From the NCBI RefSeq assembly GCF_000331515.1, contig NZ_AMZO01000006.1, positions 643,901 to 707,900 of the forward strand: a DNA stretch of 64,000 bases. The letters are read 5' to 3'. The position numbers were made by a program, and so were the translations under genes. Positions 1 to 7,665 of the stretch are shown here, piece by piece (position 1 is the stretch's first letter; every line of letters starts with the position of its first letter). The notes under the pieces were generated by a model. That model was not told the DNA's origin, ran no database searches, and saw only the letters and a list, made by a program, of their open reading frames with translations. This stretch comes from Photobacterium marinum (GTDB lineage Bacteria; Pseudomonadota; Gammaproteobacteria; Enterobacterales; Vibrionaceae).

Positions 1-1
1 A

Positions 2-355
2 TTGATGTCAGCTTTCCCGAGTCCTGCGAGTGGCCACGAAGAAAAATTTATCGGCGATACGCTGGGTGAGCACATCATCAGGAAGCCGTCAGCAACGTTA
101 GTCTGGATGTTCGATTACGACTTTGTACGAATGAACCTGTTGAAAGGTGATATTGGCGTATTTGAAGTTGACCGAAGGCCGCATGATGAGTGTTTAGCCT
201 TGGTTGAGCACTTTGGTGAGACGTTTCCGTGCCAACTGTTCTGGCGACATGAGAAGTGGTTTGCTGTTACTGATGACCGCCAGGGTAGAGTAACTGAAGA
301 TATGACGCTTGTAGGCGTAGCTCGCTGTTTTATCAAAGACCTATTGCTAGAATAA
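2..355 (+). CDS. UmuD/LexA-like S24 protein, 5' end probably outside window, catalytic dyad lost
   Basis: The protein resembles UmuD over its whole visible length. A FPSPA motif near the start corresponds to the region just after the UmuD self-cleavage site, followed by a KPSATLVW stretch, KGDIGVFEVDR, and a terminal VGVARCFIKDLL. UmuD is the regulatory subunit of error-prone DNA polymerase V and cleaves itself with a Ser/Lys dyad. Here the GDSM-type serine motif reads FDYDFVRM and no lysine is seen where the second catalytic residue should be, so autocleavage looks impossible. ATG at 5 follows directly after the window edge and the cleavage-site region lies at the very N-terminus, so the true start is probably upstream. 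It could be a partner or antagonist of a host UmuD. Confidence 0.6.
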   Translation: MMSAFPSPASGHEEKFIGDTLGEHIIRKPSATLVWMFDYDFVRMNLLKGDIGVFEVDRRPHDECLALVEHFGETFPCQLFWRHEKWFAVTDDRQGRVTEDMTLVGVARCFIKDLLLE

Positions 356-376
356 ACTGAGGTGAGGGTACGGCAG

Positions 377-895
377 ATGAAGGTGACGCATGTGAACCAA
401 TTAAAAGCATTGAGGCGTAAGCTGCAGAAAAAGAAGAGTAATTTTACTGCTGAGCACGAATTCAAAGGCGCAGATGAGCTTCCGCTCTCTCAAGAAGAGC
501 TAGATACTGCAGTTGAGCTCAACCAGATTATCACCGTCATGCTCAAGGGTCAGCAGCAATTCCCTGCCTTCCAGTTTGATTCCACTGAACAGATTTACCC
601 AGCCCTGCAAGAGCACCTACCAAGACTATTGGCCGCTCGTAGCTCCTGGGATATCTGCTTTTGGCTTTTCACAGAGCAATCAATCACGCTCAAGAGAGCT
701 GTGCCGAATGCCGCCAGGCTAAGAGATATCTCTGTTGAAGAAATGCTTAAGCTGGGCAAGCAGGCAGCAGAGCAGACAGAGCGTTACGAAGGTCGTCCGA
801 TTGATGTAGCAACAAGCGGAAATTCAGAGGTATTCGAAGCTTGCGTTGAGAATCTTCTGAATCCAGATTATCGAGACATACCTGTACTCAGCTAG
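377..895 (+). CDS. Hypothetical protein with a MbcA/ParS/Xre-antitoxin-like C-terminal domain
   Basis: This is a 172-aa protein 21 bp after the UmuD-like gene, probably in the same transcript. ATG 377 is preferred over GTG 362 because GAGGG lies 9 nt upstream of it. The N-terminus is basic (KALRRKLQKKK). The central part, FPAFQFDSTEQIYPALQEHL then SSWDICFWLF and a region around VPNAARLRDI, has the spacing of the toxin-binding domain of RES/Xre-type antitoxins (DUF2384-like). That assignment rests on pattern recognition only. No RES-type toxin gene follows it before the strand switch at about 1000, so it would be an orphan. Confidence 0.45.
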   Translation: MKVTHVNQLKALRRKLQKKKSNFTAEHEFKGADELPLSQEELDTAVELNQIITVMLKGQQQFPAFQFDSTEQIYPALQEHLPRLLAARSSWDICFWLFTEQSITLKRAVPNAARLRDISVEEMLKLGKQAAEQTERYEGRPIDVATSGNSEVFEACVENLLNPDYRDIPVLS

Positions 896-994
896 AGCCA
901 CGGAGCACTAAAAACTAAGCATGCACTGAAATTTAGACAGCAAATTTGCCAGCGAAGCCATACCACTAATAGATTGAAATGTAAGAGCTAATTT

Positions 995-1093
995 TCAGTT
1001 TCCACACTTTTCACATCGAAAGTTTTGGCAATCGCAACACTTTTTACATCGAAAGCTTTGGCAATCGCAACACTTATCACAGTGAAAGTGCAT
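995..1093 (-). CDS. Candidate 32-aa cysteine-rich small protein built from 11-residue repeats
   Basis: The minus strand carries ATG at 1093 and TGA at 995-997. The peptide has 10 Cys in 32 residues, arranged as CDKC, then two copies of the unit CDCQ(S/N)FRC(K/E)KC, ending GN. The repeat unit is exactly 33 bp, so duplication kept the frame. Pairs of CxxC and CxC suggest metal binding, a rubredoxin- or metallothionein-like knuckle, but this is inference. It begins 17 bp after the stop of the 73-aa gene at 1111-1332 and could be translationally coupled; no good Shine-Dalgarno sequence is visible. It may also be chance coding in a DNA repeat. Confidence 0.35.
   Translation of the reverse strand: MHFHCDKCCDCQSFRCKKCCDCQNFRCEKCGN
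1005..1090. repeat. 33-bp tandem repeat, about 2.6 copies
   Basis: Units start at 1005, 1038 and 1071, the last one partial. Units 1 and 2 differ at only two positions; unit 3 diverges after about 15 bases. There are no spacers, so this is not a CRISPR array. The repeat coincides with the Cys-rich minus-strand reading frame. Confidence 0.85.
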
Positions 1094-1110
1094 CGGTTCT
1101 TAGTCATGAA

Positions 1111-1332
1111 CTAGTTTATGGTTATGTCGCCACGCCTAACTAGCATGCAAAAGCGGGAATAATAGTGGCTGTACACATAAATTTGGTGTGGAACTGTAGA
1201 GCCAGTCATGTATTTGTCGAATGCCTTCAGTGTCCGCTCAGGAAGTCCTGATGGGTCAACGACTTTAAATGGGACATTCTCAAGCTCGAACTCTTCTAGC
1301 TCTGGCAGCAACAAGTCAAATTCAACACTCAT
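1111..1332 (-). CDS. Hypothetical 73-aa protein of the integrative element
   Basis: The ATG at 1332 is preceded by AAGGA with 6-7 nt spacing, which supports translation. The N-terminal half is acidic (LLPELEEFELENV), followed by DPSGLPERTLKAFDKYMTGS and a YVYSHYYSRFCMLVRRGD segment at the C-terminus. I do not recognise the family. It has no membrane segment or signal peptide and is followed by the Cys-rich mini-ORF on the same strand. It is probably element cargo of unknown role. Confidence 0.5.
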   Translation of the reverse strand: MSVEFDLLLPELEEFELENVPFKVVDPSGLPERTLKAFDKYMTGSTVPHQIYVYSHYYSRFCMLVRRGDITIN

Positions 1333-2330
1333 ATAATTTCCTTATTTGTTTGAACGAAGCTTATCTTATGACGCCGTCTGCACTACAATAAACTCGTCAC
1401 TGGAGATTGCAGCACACAACATTAGTGTGTGACTCTAAAGGGGGATTGCCGTCCCCCTTTCAACCGCTATCACCGAAAGCTTCCTTGCCCTCAAACACTT
1501 CATCAACTATCAGAAAACCAGTCTATTAGTAGCTTGAATAGTTTTATGCCGCTTTCAACAAGCACCTTCGATAGTAGTGTCAGTAGCGCCTGGAAAAGTG
1601 GGCCCTTAGTTGCCGGCTTGAATTTCTTGTATGACAGTAACGATTTCTGTTTTTTTTGCATAAACGACCCTCTCACATAGGAATGTGATTATTGGTATTC
1701 AAATTGAGGGCAAGATTGGCTATAGTGGCAGCATAAAGCAAAGCAGCATTAGTCAATCATGCCTGGTGTTGTTAGGTACCAAAATGCTCTGACCTATTTT
1801 GTTACCTTGGAGGCCTCGTCAATAGCGAGGCTTTTCTATATCTGTAATCCCATTTTTCCTCCTCATTCTATATGCTACCAAGCAATACATTATGGCAAGG
1901 TGGCAGATCAAACCACTATATTTGATGATCTTCAAGTCTCACCATGAAATTACCCCATCTCAAGTCATCATAAGGAATTAGATAGGTTTTGCCGCAATTC
2001 CTGGGCTCATCGTGCCTTATGCACTTAAGCTGAGAAAAACCTTACCAGAACTTTAAGCGGGCAGCACCGGAAAGGGGACATAGAACAACCTTTCCCTCCC
2101 TTGCTTGATAACAAGAATTATCGGTGATGCATTGAAAACAAATCATATGCTAGCCTCGTGAGCATATTGAATTTGATAAAGCCCAATGCTTTACTGAGTT
2201 CAACGCGATTCGAATCGATGCTCAATATGAGGCCGAGCGTGCCAAGCTGGCTCTTGCATCTAAACGTAACTGAAATCGGGTACGTTTCTTGTCGAAGTGC
2301 ACCCTATAATGGGTACACTTCTCCGCGCTT
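1333..2330. other. Gene-poor stretch of the element with hairpins
   Basis: Open frames here (for example 1429-1680 and 1759-1947 on plus) lack ribosome sites and recognisable content. Visible structures are a hairpin at 1437-1460 (AAAGGGGGA, 6-nt loop, complementary arm) with no T-run, a rho-independent terminator at 1813-1836, and a near-perfect palindrome at 2295-2320 with arms AAGTG.ACCC and GGGT.CACTT around TATAAT. No protein gene can be supported. Confidence 0.6.
1813..1836 (+). terminator. Rho-independent terminator without an obvious upstream gene
   Basis: Arms GCCTCG (1813-1818) and CGAGGC (1826-1831) flank a 7-nt loop and are followed by TTTTC. No convincing plus-strand coding region precedes it, so it may end a short non-coding transcript of the element. 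Confidence 0.5.
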
Positions 2331-2747
2331 TTATTTCTGCCCTCGTTCTTTATCGGTGCTTAACCCGTTTGATTCGGCAAGCTCAAATATCTTCGCTACT
2401 TGGACTGTAACTAAATCCATTCTTTCCTCCGCAGGCATTTGATAAGCAAGAATGCCTACTACAAAGATCGAGATAATTATACGCACCACACTGTTTGCTA
2501 TCGCCTCCTTAAAACACTCCTTCCATGGCTTGACTTTTGGCTGTTTAAGTTTAGCTATTTCATTTTTCAGAATTTCTTTTTCAACTTTGTTACGAAGACC
2601 TTCAAGTTCTGCATGCCTTCGCTCTAAAGCCAGAGCCTTTTGATGGACTCGATTATGGTTCATTAAAGTAAGACGAAGTTGTTTTTCAATAAATTGAACT
2701 TCGGACATTGTAAGACCTTTCTTAATCAAAAAAGGCTTCAATTGCAC
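2331..2747 (-). CDS. Hypothetical coiled-coil and single-TM protein behind a captured nrdD promoter
   Basis: The protein has 138 aa if GTG 2747 is used. That GTG, its TAGGAG ribosome site and roughly the first ten codons (LKPFLIK) copy the start of nrdD at 35538 (start codon, then KPVVIK). After that the similarity stops. An internal ATG at 2708 has its own AAAGG site and gives 125 aa, MSEVQFIEKQ onward. The rest shows a charged helical region (residues 30-75, ALERRHAELEGL and EKEILKNEIAKL), then one hydrophobic segment around residues 88-102 (VVRIIISIFVVGILAY) and a C-terminal helical tail. This looks like a small inner-membrane protein. Its function is unknown, and by inference expression would follow oxygen and dNTP status through the FNR/NrdR-type leader. 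Confidence 0.55.
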   Translation of the reverse strand: MQLKPFLIKKGLTMSEVQFIEKQLRLTLMNHNRVHQKALALERRHAELEGLRNKVEKEILKNEIAKLKQPKVKPWKECFKEAIANSVVRIIISIFVVGILAYQMPAEERMDLVTVQVAKIFELAESNGLSTDKERGQK

Positions 2748-2990
2748 AAAGGGCTCCTACAAAATGACACTGTCACTAAAAACACTAAATATAGGGTTTA
2801 GTGAGTAGGGTGATACAAGATGTGGTTTATTAGGCGAGATTTCGGAAAAACAAACATTGATCTAAGTCATTTTTTTGCAATGACAGTACCGTGAACAACC
2901 GATGATTTTGAACTGTGGATAAGTTTGAAATGTAAGCATTTTTTTGAAGCTTTTTGTCAACAAATTTAATTGTTTCCAAGTCCCTTTTTA
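2710..2990 (-). repeat. Diverged inverted copy of the nrdD promoter/leader
   Basis: Read on the minus strand this segment aligns with 35275-35570. Shared blocks include AATTAAATTTGTTGACAAAA, GCTTACATTT, TCAAAATCATCGGTTG, GATCAATGTTT and a nearly identical stretch of about 70 bp covering the NrdR-type box, the TAGGAG ribosome site and the start codon. The central part is more diverged. The two copies are in opposite orientation about 32.6 kb apart. Confidence 0.9.
2782..2797 (-). promoter_or_regulatory. NrdR-type box in the captured leader
   Basis: On the minus strand this reads ACCCTATATTTAGTGT, identical to the box upstream of nrdD at 35487-35502 and matching 14 of 16 positions of the palindrome ACACTATATATAGTGT. 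A degenerate FNR-like site, TTGAT-N4-GTCAT, lies at 2857-2870, at the place of the better FNR site of nrdD. Confidence 0.6.
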
Positions 2991-3024
2991 TTAAAAAAAA
3001 CGCTTGAAAATTAGACAAACACTG

Positions 3025-3054
3025 GATCAAAAAAGGCCGCACTAGGCGACCTTT
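3025..3054 (-). terminator. Terminator of the recombinase operon
   Basis: On the minus strand the arms AAAGGTCGC and GCGGCCTTT, with one U-G pair, flank a 5-nt loop and are followed by further Ts, 36 bp after the stop of the coiled-coil gene. It separates the recombinase operon from the nrdD-like promoter that follows. Confidence 0.6.
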
Positions 3055-3089
3055 CAAACCAAGCTAATGCTGTCCTTTTCACATTTTGG

Positions 3090-3659
3090 TTATTTGACGG
3101 GCTGCAATTGAATCAGCTTGGCCAGGTTAGCCTTCTCTTGCTCAAGCCTCTCAATTTGCTCCTGGAGCTGCTCAATTTCATAAAGCTTTGTGAGCAATGC
3201 TTGTTCAAGGTTGGCGTTATTCGTCATCACCTTGTCAGCATGGGCCTTCATGGCATCCCTGAGCTCAAAAGCCTCTTCTTTGTCATTCTTAAGCTTATTA
3301 TTTTTATACTTCAGATCAGCGTTTTCGTTCATCAAGGCTGTTAGTTCGGCGCTCTCAGAGGTGTCAGCAAGGCTGCCACCATTCTTTTCCCATTCTTTGT
3401 AGACAGGAATGATATTACGAGCTTGCTTAACGAAGTCTTTGTAGTGGTAAATAGCACCACGCTTTTGGCCCGCTTCCTTGTTGACTTTGGCCATGTTGAT
3501 CTTGCCATCAGCAGGCGTACGCTCTGGCGTGTTGAATAGCACGCGCTTAAATGCATCCTTAATGAGAGACAGCGTTTCACTGCCTTTCTCACTCAAATCA
3601 TCATCTTTAATTTCTGCCAGCAAATTGTCGATTTTCTGGGTAATGTTTTCCTCTGTCAT
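3090..3659 (-). CDS. Coiled-coil accessory protein of the recombinase operon (Srap/TnpC-like position)
   Basis: 189 aa, last gene of the four-gene operon, starting 10 bp after the 685-aa recombinase. Residues 1-90 form a compact, mostly helical part containing NMAKVNKEAGQKRGAIYHY, which has the look of a DNA-binding helix-turn-helix. Residues 105-185 are a long coiled coil (LTALMNENADLKYKNNKL, then QLQEQIERLEQEKANLAKL). In SE elements the fourth gene encodes an auxiliary recombination protein, and Tn554 carries the similarly placed small coiled-coil TnpC. Assignment rests on position, size and fold type rather than a recognised sequence motif. Confidence 0.6.
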   Translation of the reverse strand: MTEENITQKIDNLLAEIKDDDLSEKGSETLSLIKDAFKRVLFNTPERTPADGKINMAKVNKEAGQKRGAIYHYKDFVKQARNIIPVYKEWEKNGGSLADTSESAELTALMNENADLKYKNNKLKNDKEEAFELRDAMKAHADKVMTNNANLEQALLTKLYEIEQLQEQIERLEQEKANLAKLIQLQPVK

Positions 3660-3669
3660 GACTCTCTCC

Positions 3670-5727
3670 TTATGCTGACATTACAATTGACTGATTAATG
3701 TTATTAATGATCGGCTCATAGGCCCTGTGCTCAATGCCAAGGTCGTTAAACGTCTTCTGCAGGGCTATGATATCCATGCGATCTTTATGCAGAATGGAAG
3801 GCATATAGCGATTTGAGCTGTTACGACGCTCGAACTTGCGGATAAGTAACTCATAGTGGGGGATTAGCTTCTTGGCTTTATTTAGGGTGATGACTTCGTT
3901 AGTACATGTCACCGTCGATTGCTCGCTATTGCAGATCCGTGAGCAAGTCGCATTGGTGCAGTAGCCGAAAGGAAGGTCAACGACACTTAGGATGCCGGTT
4001 TCGATGCGCTTTTTCACTTCGGCCCGGGTGATGTAAATCTTGCCTTCGCCTTCGATATAGCCATCATTTTGCTCTCGTTCGGCCATGATTGACTTGCCCT
4101 TTTTCCCGCCAAGCACATCATCGTTATAGAATTCTAGGATTATATCTGTCTGAATATCGACGTGCATTTCACGCAGCTCGTCCTGGAACTCGGGATCCAT
4201 CATCATGTCCATGAACGCCACATGCATTGACCCGTTTGTATACCATTGGGTCATGTAAACGTTCAGGTGCTTGAACTGGTGCTTTAGGTCAATCAGAGAT
4301 CCCAAGCGATTCCTGAGAACAAATACCGCCAGAGTCCGTCGTGACATGTGTGTTGAATAATGAATCACATCGTCTTCTTTATATTCTCCGACATAATCTT
4401 CGTTGGCTACGTTAAATTCAGCCAGGGTCTTTTCATTCAAGCGTAACGGTGACTTTTTCCCTTTGTTCTCCTTCTCAAAGGACTTCACAAGCGCACTGAT
4501 TTCATTGTTTATTCTCTCGCCTATATTACCTGAGCTCCATACGAAGCTTGGTTTTTTTTTCATTCTCACAAGCCTTGGGGGAACACATAGCCCATTGATC
4601 TCACTGAGTAGTTTTTTCTTCATGTCAGCATCATAGTCCGATGCTTCTAAATTTTTTCTGCAGATCTTCCTATGCGGTTCAAAAATGGTGCGCCACAATT
4701 CCAGGGCCAGCTTTACGTCAGGAATGGTAACCCAGTCGGCCTCTAGCGGTACGCCATCGTTCGTCTTTGTTACTACTGAATGAACGTAAGGAATGACGTT
4801 GTTGTCATCAACTTGTTTTTCGTGATAAGCCAGTTCTGTTGCAGAAGCAATTTCGTTATATCGCATCCCCGTAAATCCAGCGATTACGAGATAGCACATT
4901 CCCGCTAACCAAGAATGTCCACCCCAAAGCCCATTAAGAGCGAAATTGGACGGAACTCCATGTTTTTCTTTTAGTTGTTTTTGAAACTTTGTTTTCTCCT
5001 TAGATTCTCTTGCTTTCCATAATTTCTTATCATTCATAGCCTCAAAGAGGTCGGCTGACGCGTTTTTAATCGCATCCGCATATGGGTGCCACTCCTTCAC
5101 TATACTAAGCGCTTGTGAATACAACGGTATTGCGATTTCCTCGGGCAAGCAAATTGTTTGCTTTGAAGGCTGCCCGAGTTCTTTGGCTAATTTTTTTACC
5201 TCTGAGATAGAGCGGCCAATTAAGCCATATTGGTGAAAGCGGTTTACCGCCGCAAAGTACTGCTCCAACGTTGCCGATGAATATTTTCGACAACCTATCT
5301 CAGCTAGCCATTTTTGGTAGTGTTCTTCAGACTCAAGATATTCCCAGCCACTCCCGCCTACCGCTTGAATTAGGAGGGATACTGATGACATGGAGTCAAT
5401 ATTATTATTTAAAGTGCGCAGGGCTTTAGGTTTTCCCTTTGCATACATATGTTCCCATATGTAAACTTTGACAGCCTCTCTGAATTCTTTGTGTAATCGT
5501 GTAAAATCTAAGGTTGTCGTTGTCGTAGTGTTCACTAGAAAGTGGCCAGCCATGTACCACTGATCATCTCTGAACCAGCTTCTCGGGACTCCAGTGGAGT
5601 CGTAAGAGACGATTATGTTGTCACGCATAGATTGTGGCAGTGATTTAATTTCTTCTACCCATACAGGCTTAGGGACGGCCACGTCCTCACGTAGGTCGGC
5701 TAGATTGAATTCTTTTAAGATTGCCAT
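3670..5727 (-). CDS. Tyrosine recombinase, 685 aa (IntB position)
   Basis: The catalytic set of a tyrosine recombinase can be read: Arg289 in FTGMRYNEIAS, His460 and Arg463 in HMSRRT, His487 in FKHLN and the nucleophile Tyr496 in TQWYTNG. The catalytic domain is enlarged, and the protein is nearly twice the length of a typical phage integrase. A CTNATCSRICNSEQSTVTC segment near residue 605 suggests a small Cys-rich, possibly zinc-binding, C-terminal module. The start lies 3 bp after the stop of the 644-aa gene. In SE elements two active recombinases are needed for excision or integration; that role is inferred here. Confidence 0.85.
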   Translation of the reverse strand: MAILKEFNLADLREDVAVPKPVWVEEIKSLPQSMRDNIIVSYDSTGVPRSWFRDDQWYMAGHFLVNTTTTTTLDFTRLHKEFREAVKVYIWEHMYAKGKPKALRTLNNNIDSMSSVSLLIQAVGGSGWEYLESEEHYQKWLAEIGCRKYSSATLEQYFAAVNRFHQYGLIGRSISEVKKLAKELGQPSKQTICLPEEIAIPLYSQALSIVKEWHPYADAIKNASADLFEAMNDKKLWKARESKEKTKFQKQLKEKHGVPSNFALNGLWGGHSWLAGMCYLVIAGFTGMRYNEIASATELAYHEKQVDDNNVIPYVHSVVTKTNDGVPLEADWVTIPDVKLALELWRTIFEPHRKICRKNLEASDYDADMKKKLLSEINGLCVPPRLVRMKKKPSFVWSSGNIGERINNEISALVKSFEKENKGKKSPLRLNEKTLAEFNVANEDYVGEYKEDDVIHYSTHMSRRTLAVFVLRNRLGSLIDLKHQFKHLNVYMTQWYTNGSMHVAFMDMMMDPEFQDELREMHVDIQTDIILEFYNDDVLGGKKGKSIMAEREQNDGYIEGEGKIYITRAEVKKRIETGILSVVDLPFGYCTNATCSRICNSEQSTVTCTNEVITLNKAKKLIPHYELLIRKFERRNSSNRYMPSILHKDRMDIIALQKTFNDLGIEHRAYEPIINNINQSIVMSA

Positions 5728-5730
5728 TCC

Positions 5731-7665
5731 TTATGCCTCCACAATCATGTCATTCAGGTCGCTTTCTTCTTGCCAGATCGGATGTAACTCTCTCTCCGCG
5801 ATACGAGACTGTGCAATATCGAAATTATTACGGTTTTTTTCCTTGAGGCGTTCAATAAGATGCATGACGCGCTTCTGTAGTTTTGTGTATTTGGATGAAG
5901 GCATACTGTTAATCGCAGGTCTTGAAAGCATCTGGTACAACAAGAATTGAAATGAGAGCAGTAGCCAGATGTCGTCAACATCGGTAGTAATGGCATAACT
6001 TTTACAAAACAAGCAGTCAGTGAATTTCATGCATGGAGGGATATCTTCATCTTCGCCAATCAACCCGTTTGTACGAAGTTCACGAGCCTGCCGTTGTGCT
6101 TTATCGCCTAAGGCATCTGTACATTTTCCAGTTGGCGTATCGCTCACAACTTTATTGTTGGTGTGCTGCTTGGCACGAAGTCTCTCGAGCTCCTCTGGAG
6201 TGATGGGGTCTTTAAACTTGGCTTCTGCCTGGGAAATTGCATCAGGCTTGTTCATGCCACCCACAAGAGCTCCTAATGCTGATATCGACTTCGCCAGCTT
6301 ACGCTCTTTATTCTCAATATTGCCATCCGAGTAGCTCTGTATGGCAGTCTCGGCAGAGTGATTGTTTGCGTGTGCTGCAACAATGAAATCATTGGTGACC
6401 GTAACAAGTACCTCGGTTTTGGTTTTTCTAAACCGTGTATTTACTGGTCGTGGAGCCTCGGTATGATCTTCAATTAAATCGGCAAAGGTTGTAAGCTGTG
6501 ATCCTGAAATATATTCGCCTTCTCGACCTAGGGTGAGGTTCGGAAATAGATAGTCACCAACATCTAGTTTATCCAACAGTAGGAGCCATGTTTCTAAGAG
6601 TTGTCGAGCATACTTAGAGAAGCCAAGGGGGGACTGTTGATTATTGAACTTGGCACGCCCTTTTACAGTATTTAGTTCGTAAGCATTGCCTTTATAATCC
6701 CTGTAATTCGCGAAAAGCCGCTCAATAGCTTCATCGGTCAATTGCAAGGTATGCTGCTCAGCCTTGACGATAAACATGTTGTTATAGTCGATATCAGAGC
6801 GACGCATTTTCCGAAGAGGCGTCAGGTTAATGCCGGTATATAGTGATATTAAATAAAGAGCCGATGCTGACAGTGTTGCTAGCCACCCGTTTTCGCTACT
6901 GGGGCTAGACACCCTTAATTTTGCAACACGCTTCTGCTCAGTTGTGTCCGTAGTTGACAAGATACAAGTTTTAGGTTGAGTGTTTTTGGCTACATGTGCG
7001 CCGTAACTAGCGAGCACCCTGTGCATTACTTTTGCTAGCAGCTTGATCTCATGACGTGTGTATGCGGTGTGTTTTCCTTTATTGCGAGAAAAATGATGAA
7101 CACTCTCTTTGGCATCAACGCCGTTCTCAAGCAGATATCGAAGTAGTGCACCCTGCCTACATCTAGCCGACCCTTCTTTTAGCTTTCCTTTCTGCACTTT
7201 TTCTTTCAAATGCTTCGAGTAAAGCACTGCACACTCGATGGAGAGGGAGACCTCAACTCCCGCCTCATCACATACTCTGACAAAATTCCCGATAATTTCT
7301 AACGCTACATAAATCGTTCGAAGAGACTTACTTTGACGCTTCATTGTCTGAGCGTAATCATAGAAACTCTTAACCATCTCAGTTCGAGATGGGTGGATTA
7401 AGCGCATATCCAGCGCACTCTCATTTAAAAGTTTTGCCTTTCTGACCGCTCTTTGTCTGACTTTTCTGGGGCTGGTGCGAGGCACGCCTTTATAGAAATA
7501 GCGCACAAAATGATAGGCTATTTCGTTATTAACTGTAAAAACGAAACTTTCCAGGTCTATAGGAGCATCCTGTGTCAACGGCACTACGTTGCTATCTTGC
7601 TGAATATCAAGCTCGGTTGACTCAGTGGAATACGTTTTGCGGCTTCTGTTTTTCTTAAAGCCCAT
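5731..7665 (-). CDS. Degenerate tyrosine-recombinase-fold protein, 644 aa (Tfp position)
   Basis: The fold matches the neighbouring recombinases but key residues are altered. The TGxR motif reads ISLYTGINLTPLRKM, without the first catalytic Arg at its usual place. The HxxR motif reads TRFRKT, losing its His. HANNHSAETAIQSYSDG keeps a His and a Tyr. A PPCMKFTDCLFCKSYAI segment near the C-terminus carries four Cys, similar to the Cys-rich tail of the 685-aa protein. Its ATG overlaps the stop of the 519-aa gene by 1 bp, so the two are translationally coupled. It is probably a structural or architectural subunit rather than a strand-cleaving enzyme, as reported for the middle protein of SE modules. 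Confidence 0.75.
   Translation of the reverse strand: MGFKKNRSRKTYSTESTELDIQQDSNVVPLTQDAPIDLESFVFTVNNEIAYHFVRYFYKGVPRTSPRKVRQRAVRKAKLLNESALDMRLIHPSRTEMVKSFYDYAQTMKRQSKSLRTIYVALEIIGNFVRVCDEAGVEVSLSIECAVLYSKHLKEKVQKGKLKEGSARCRQGALLRYLLENGVDAKESVHHFSRNKGKHTAYTRHEIKLLAKVMHRVLASYGAHVAKNTQPKTCILSTTDTTEQKRVAKLRVSSPSSENGWLATLSASALYLISLYTGINLTPLRKMRRSDIDYNNMFIVKAEQHTLQLTDEAIERLFANYRDYKGNAYELNTVKGRAKFNNQQSPLGFSKYARQLLETWLLLLDKLDVGDYLFPNLTLGREGEYISGSQLTTFADLIEDHTEAPRPVNTRFRKTKTEVLVTVTNDFIVAAHANNHSAETAIQSYSDGNIENKERKLAKSISALGALVGGMNKPDAISQAEAKFKDPITPEELERLRAKQHTNNKVVSDTPTGKCTDALGDKAQRQARELRTNGLIGEDEDIPPCMKFTDCLFCKSYAITTDVDDIWLLLSFQFLLYQMLSRPAINSMPSSKYTKLQKRVMHLIERLKEKNRNNFDIAQSRIAERELHPIWQEESDLNDMIVEA

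Noticed and set aside
1005..1090. CRISPR-like repeat
   Set aside because: The 33-bp units are directly adjacent with no spacers and there are no cas genes.
1429..1947. Two plus-strand frames in the gene-poor part of the element
   Set aside because: No ribosome sites, unusual composition, and the first begins inside a hairpin; the second spans a terminator.
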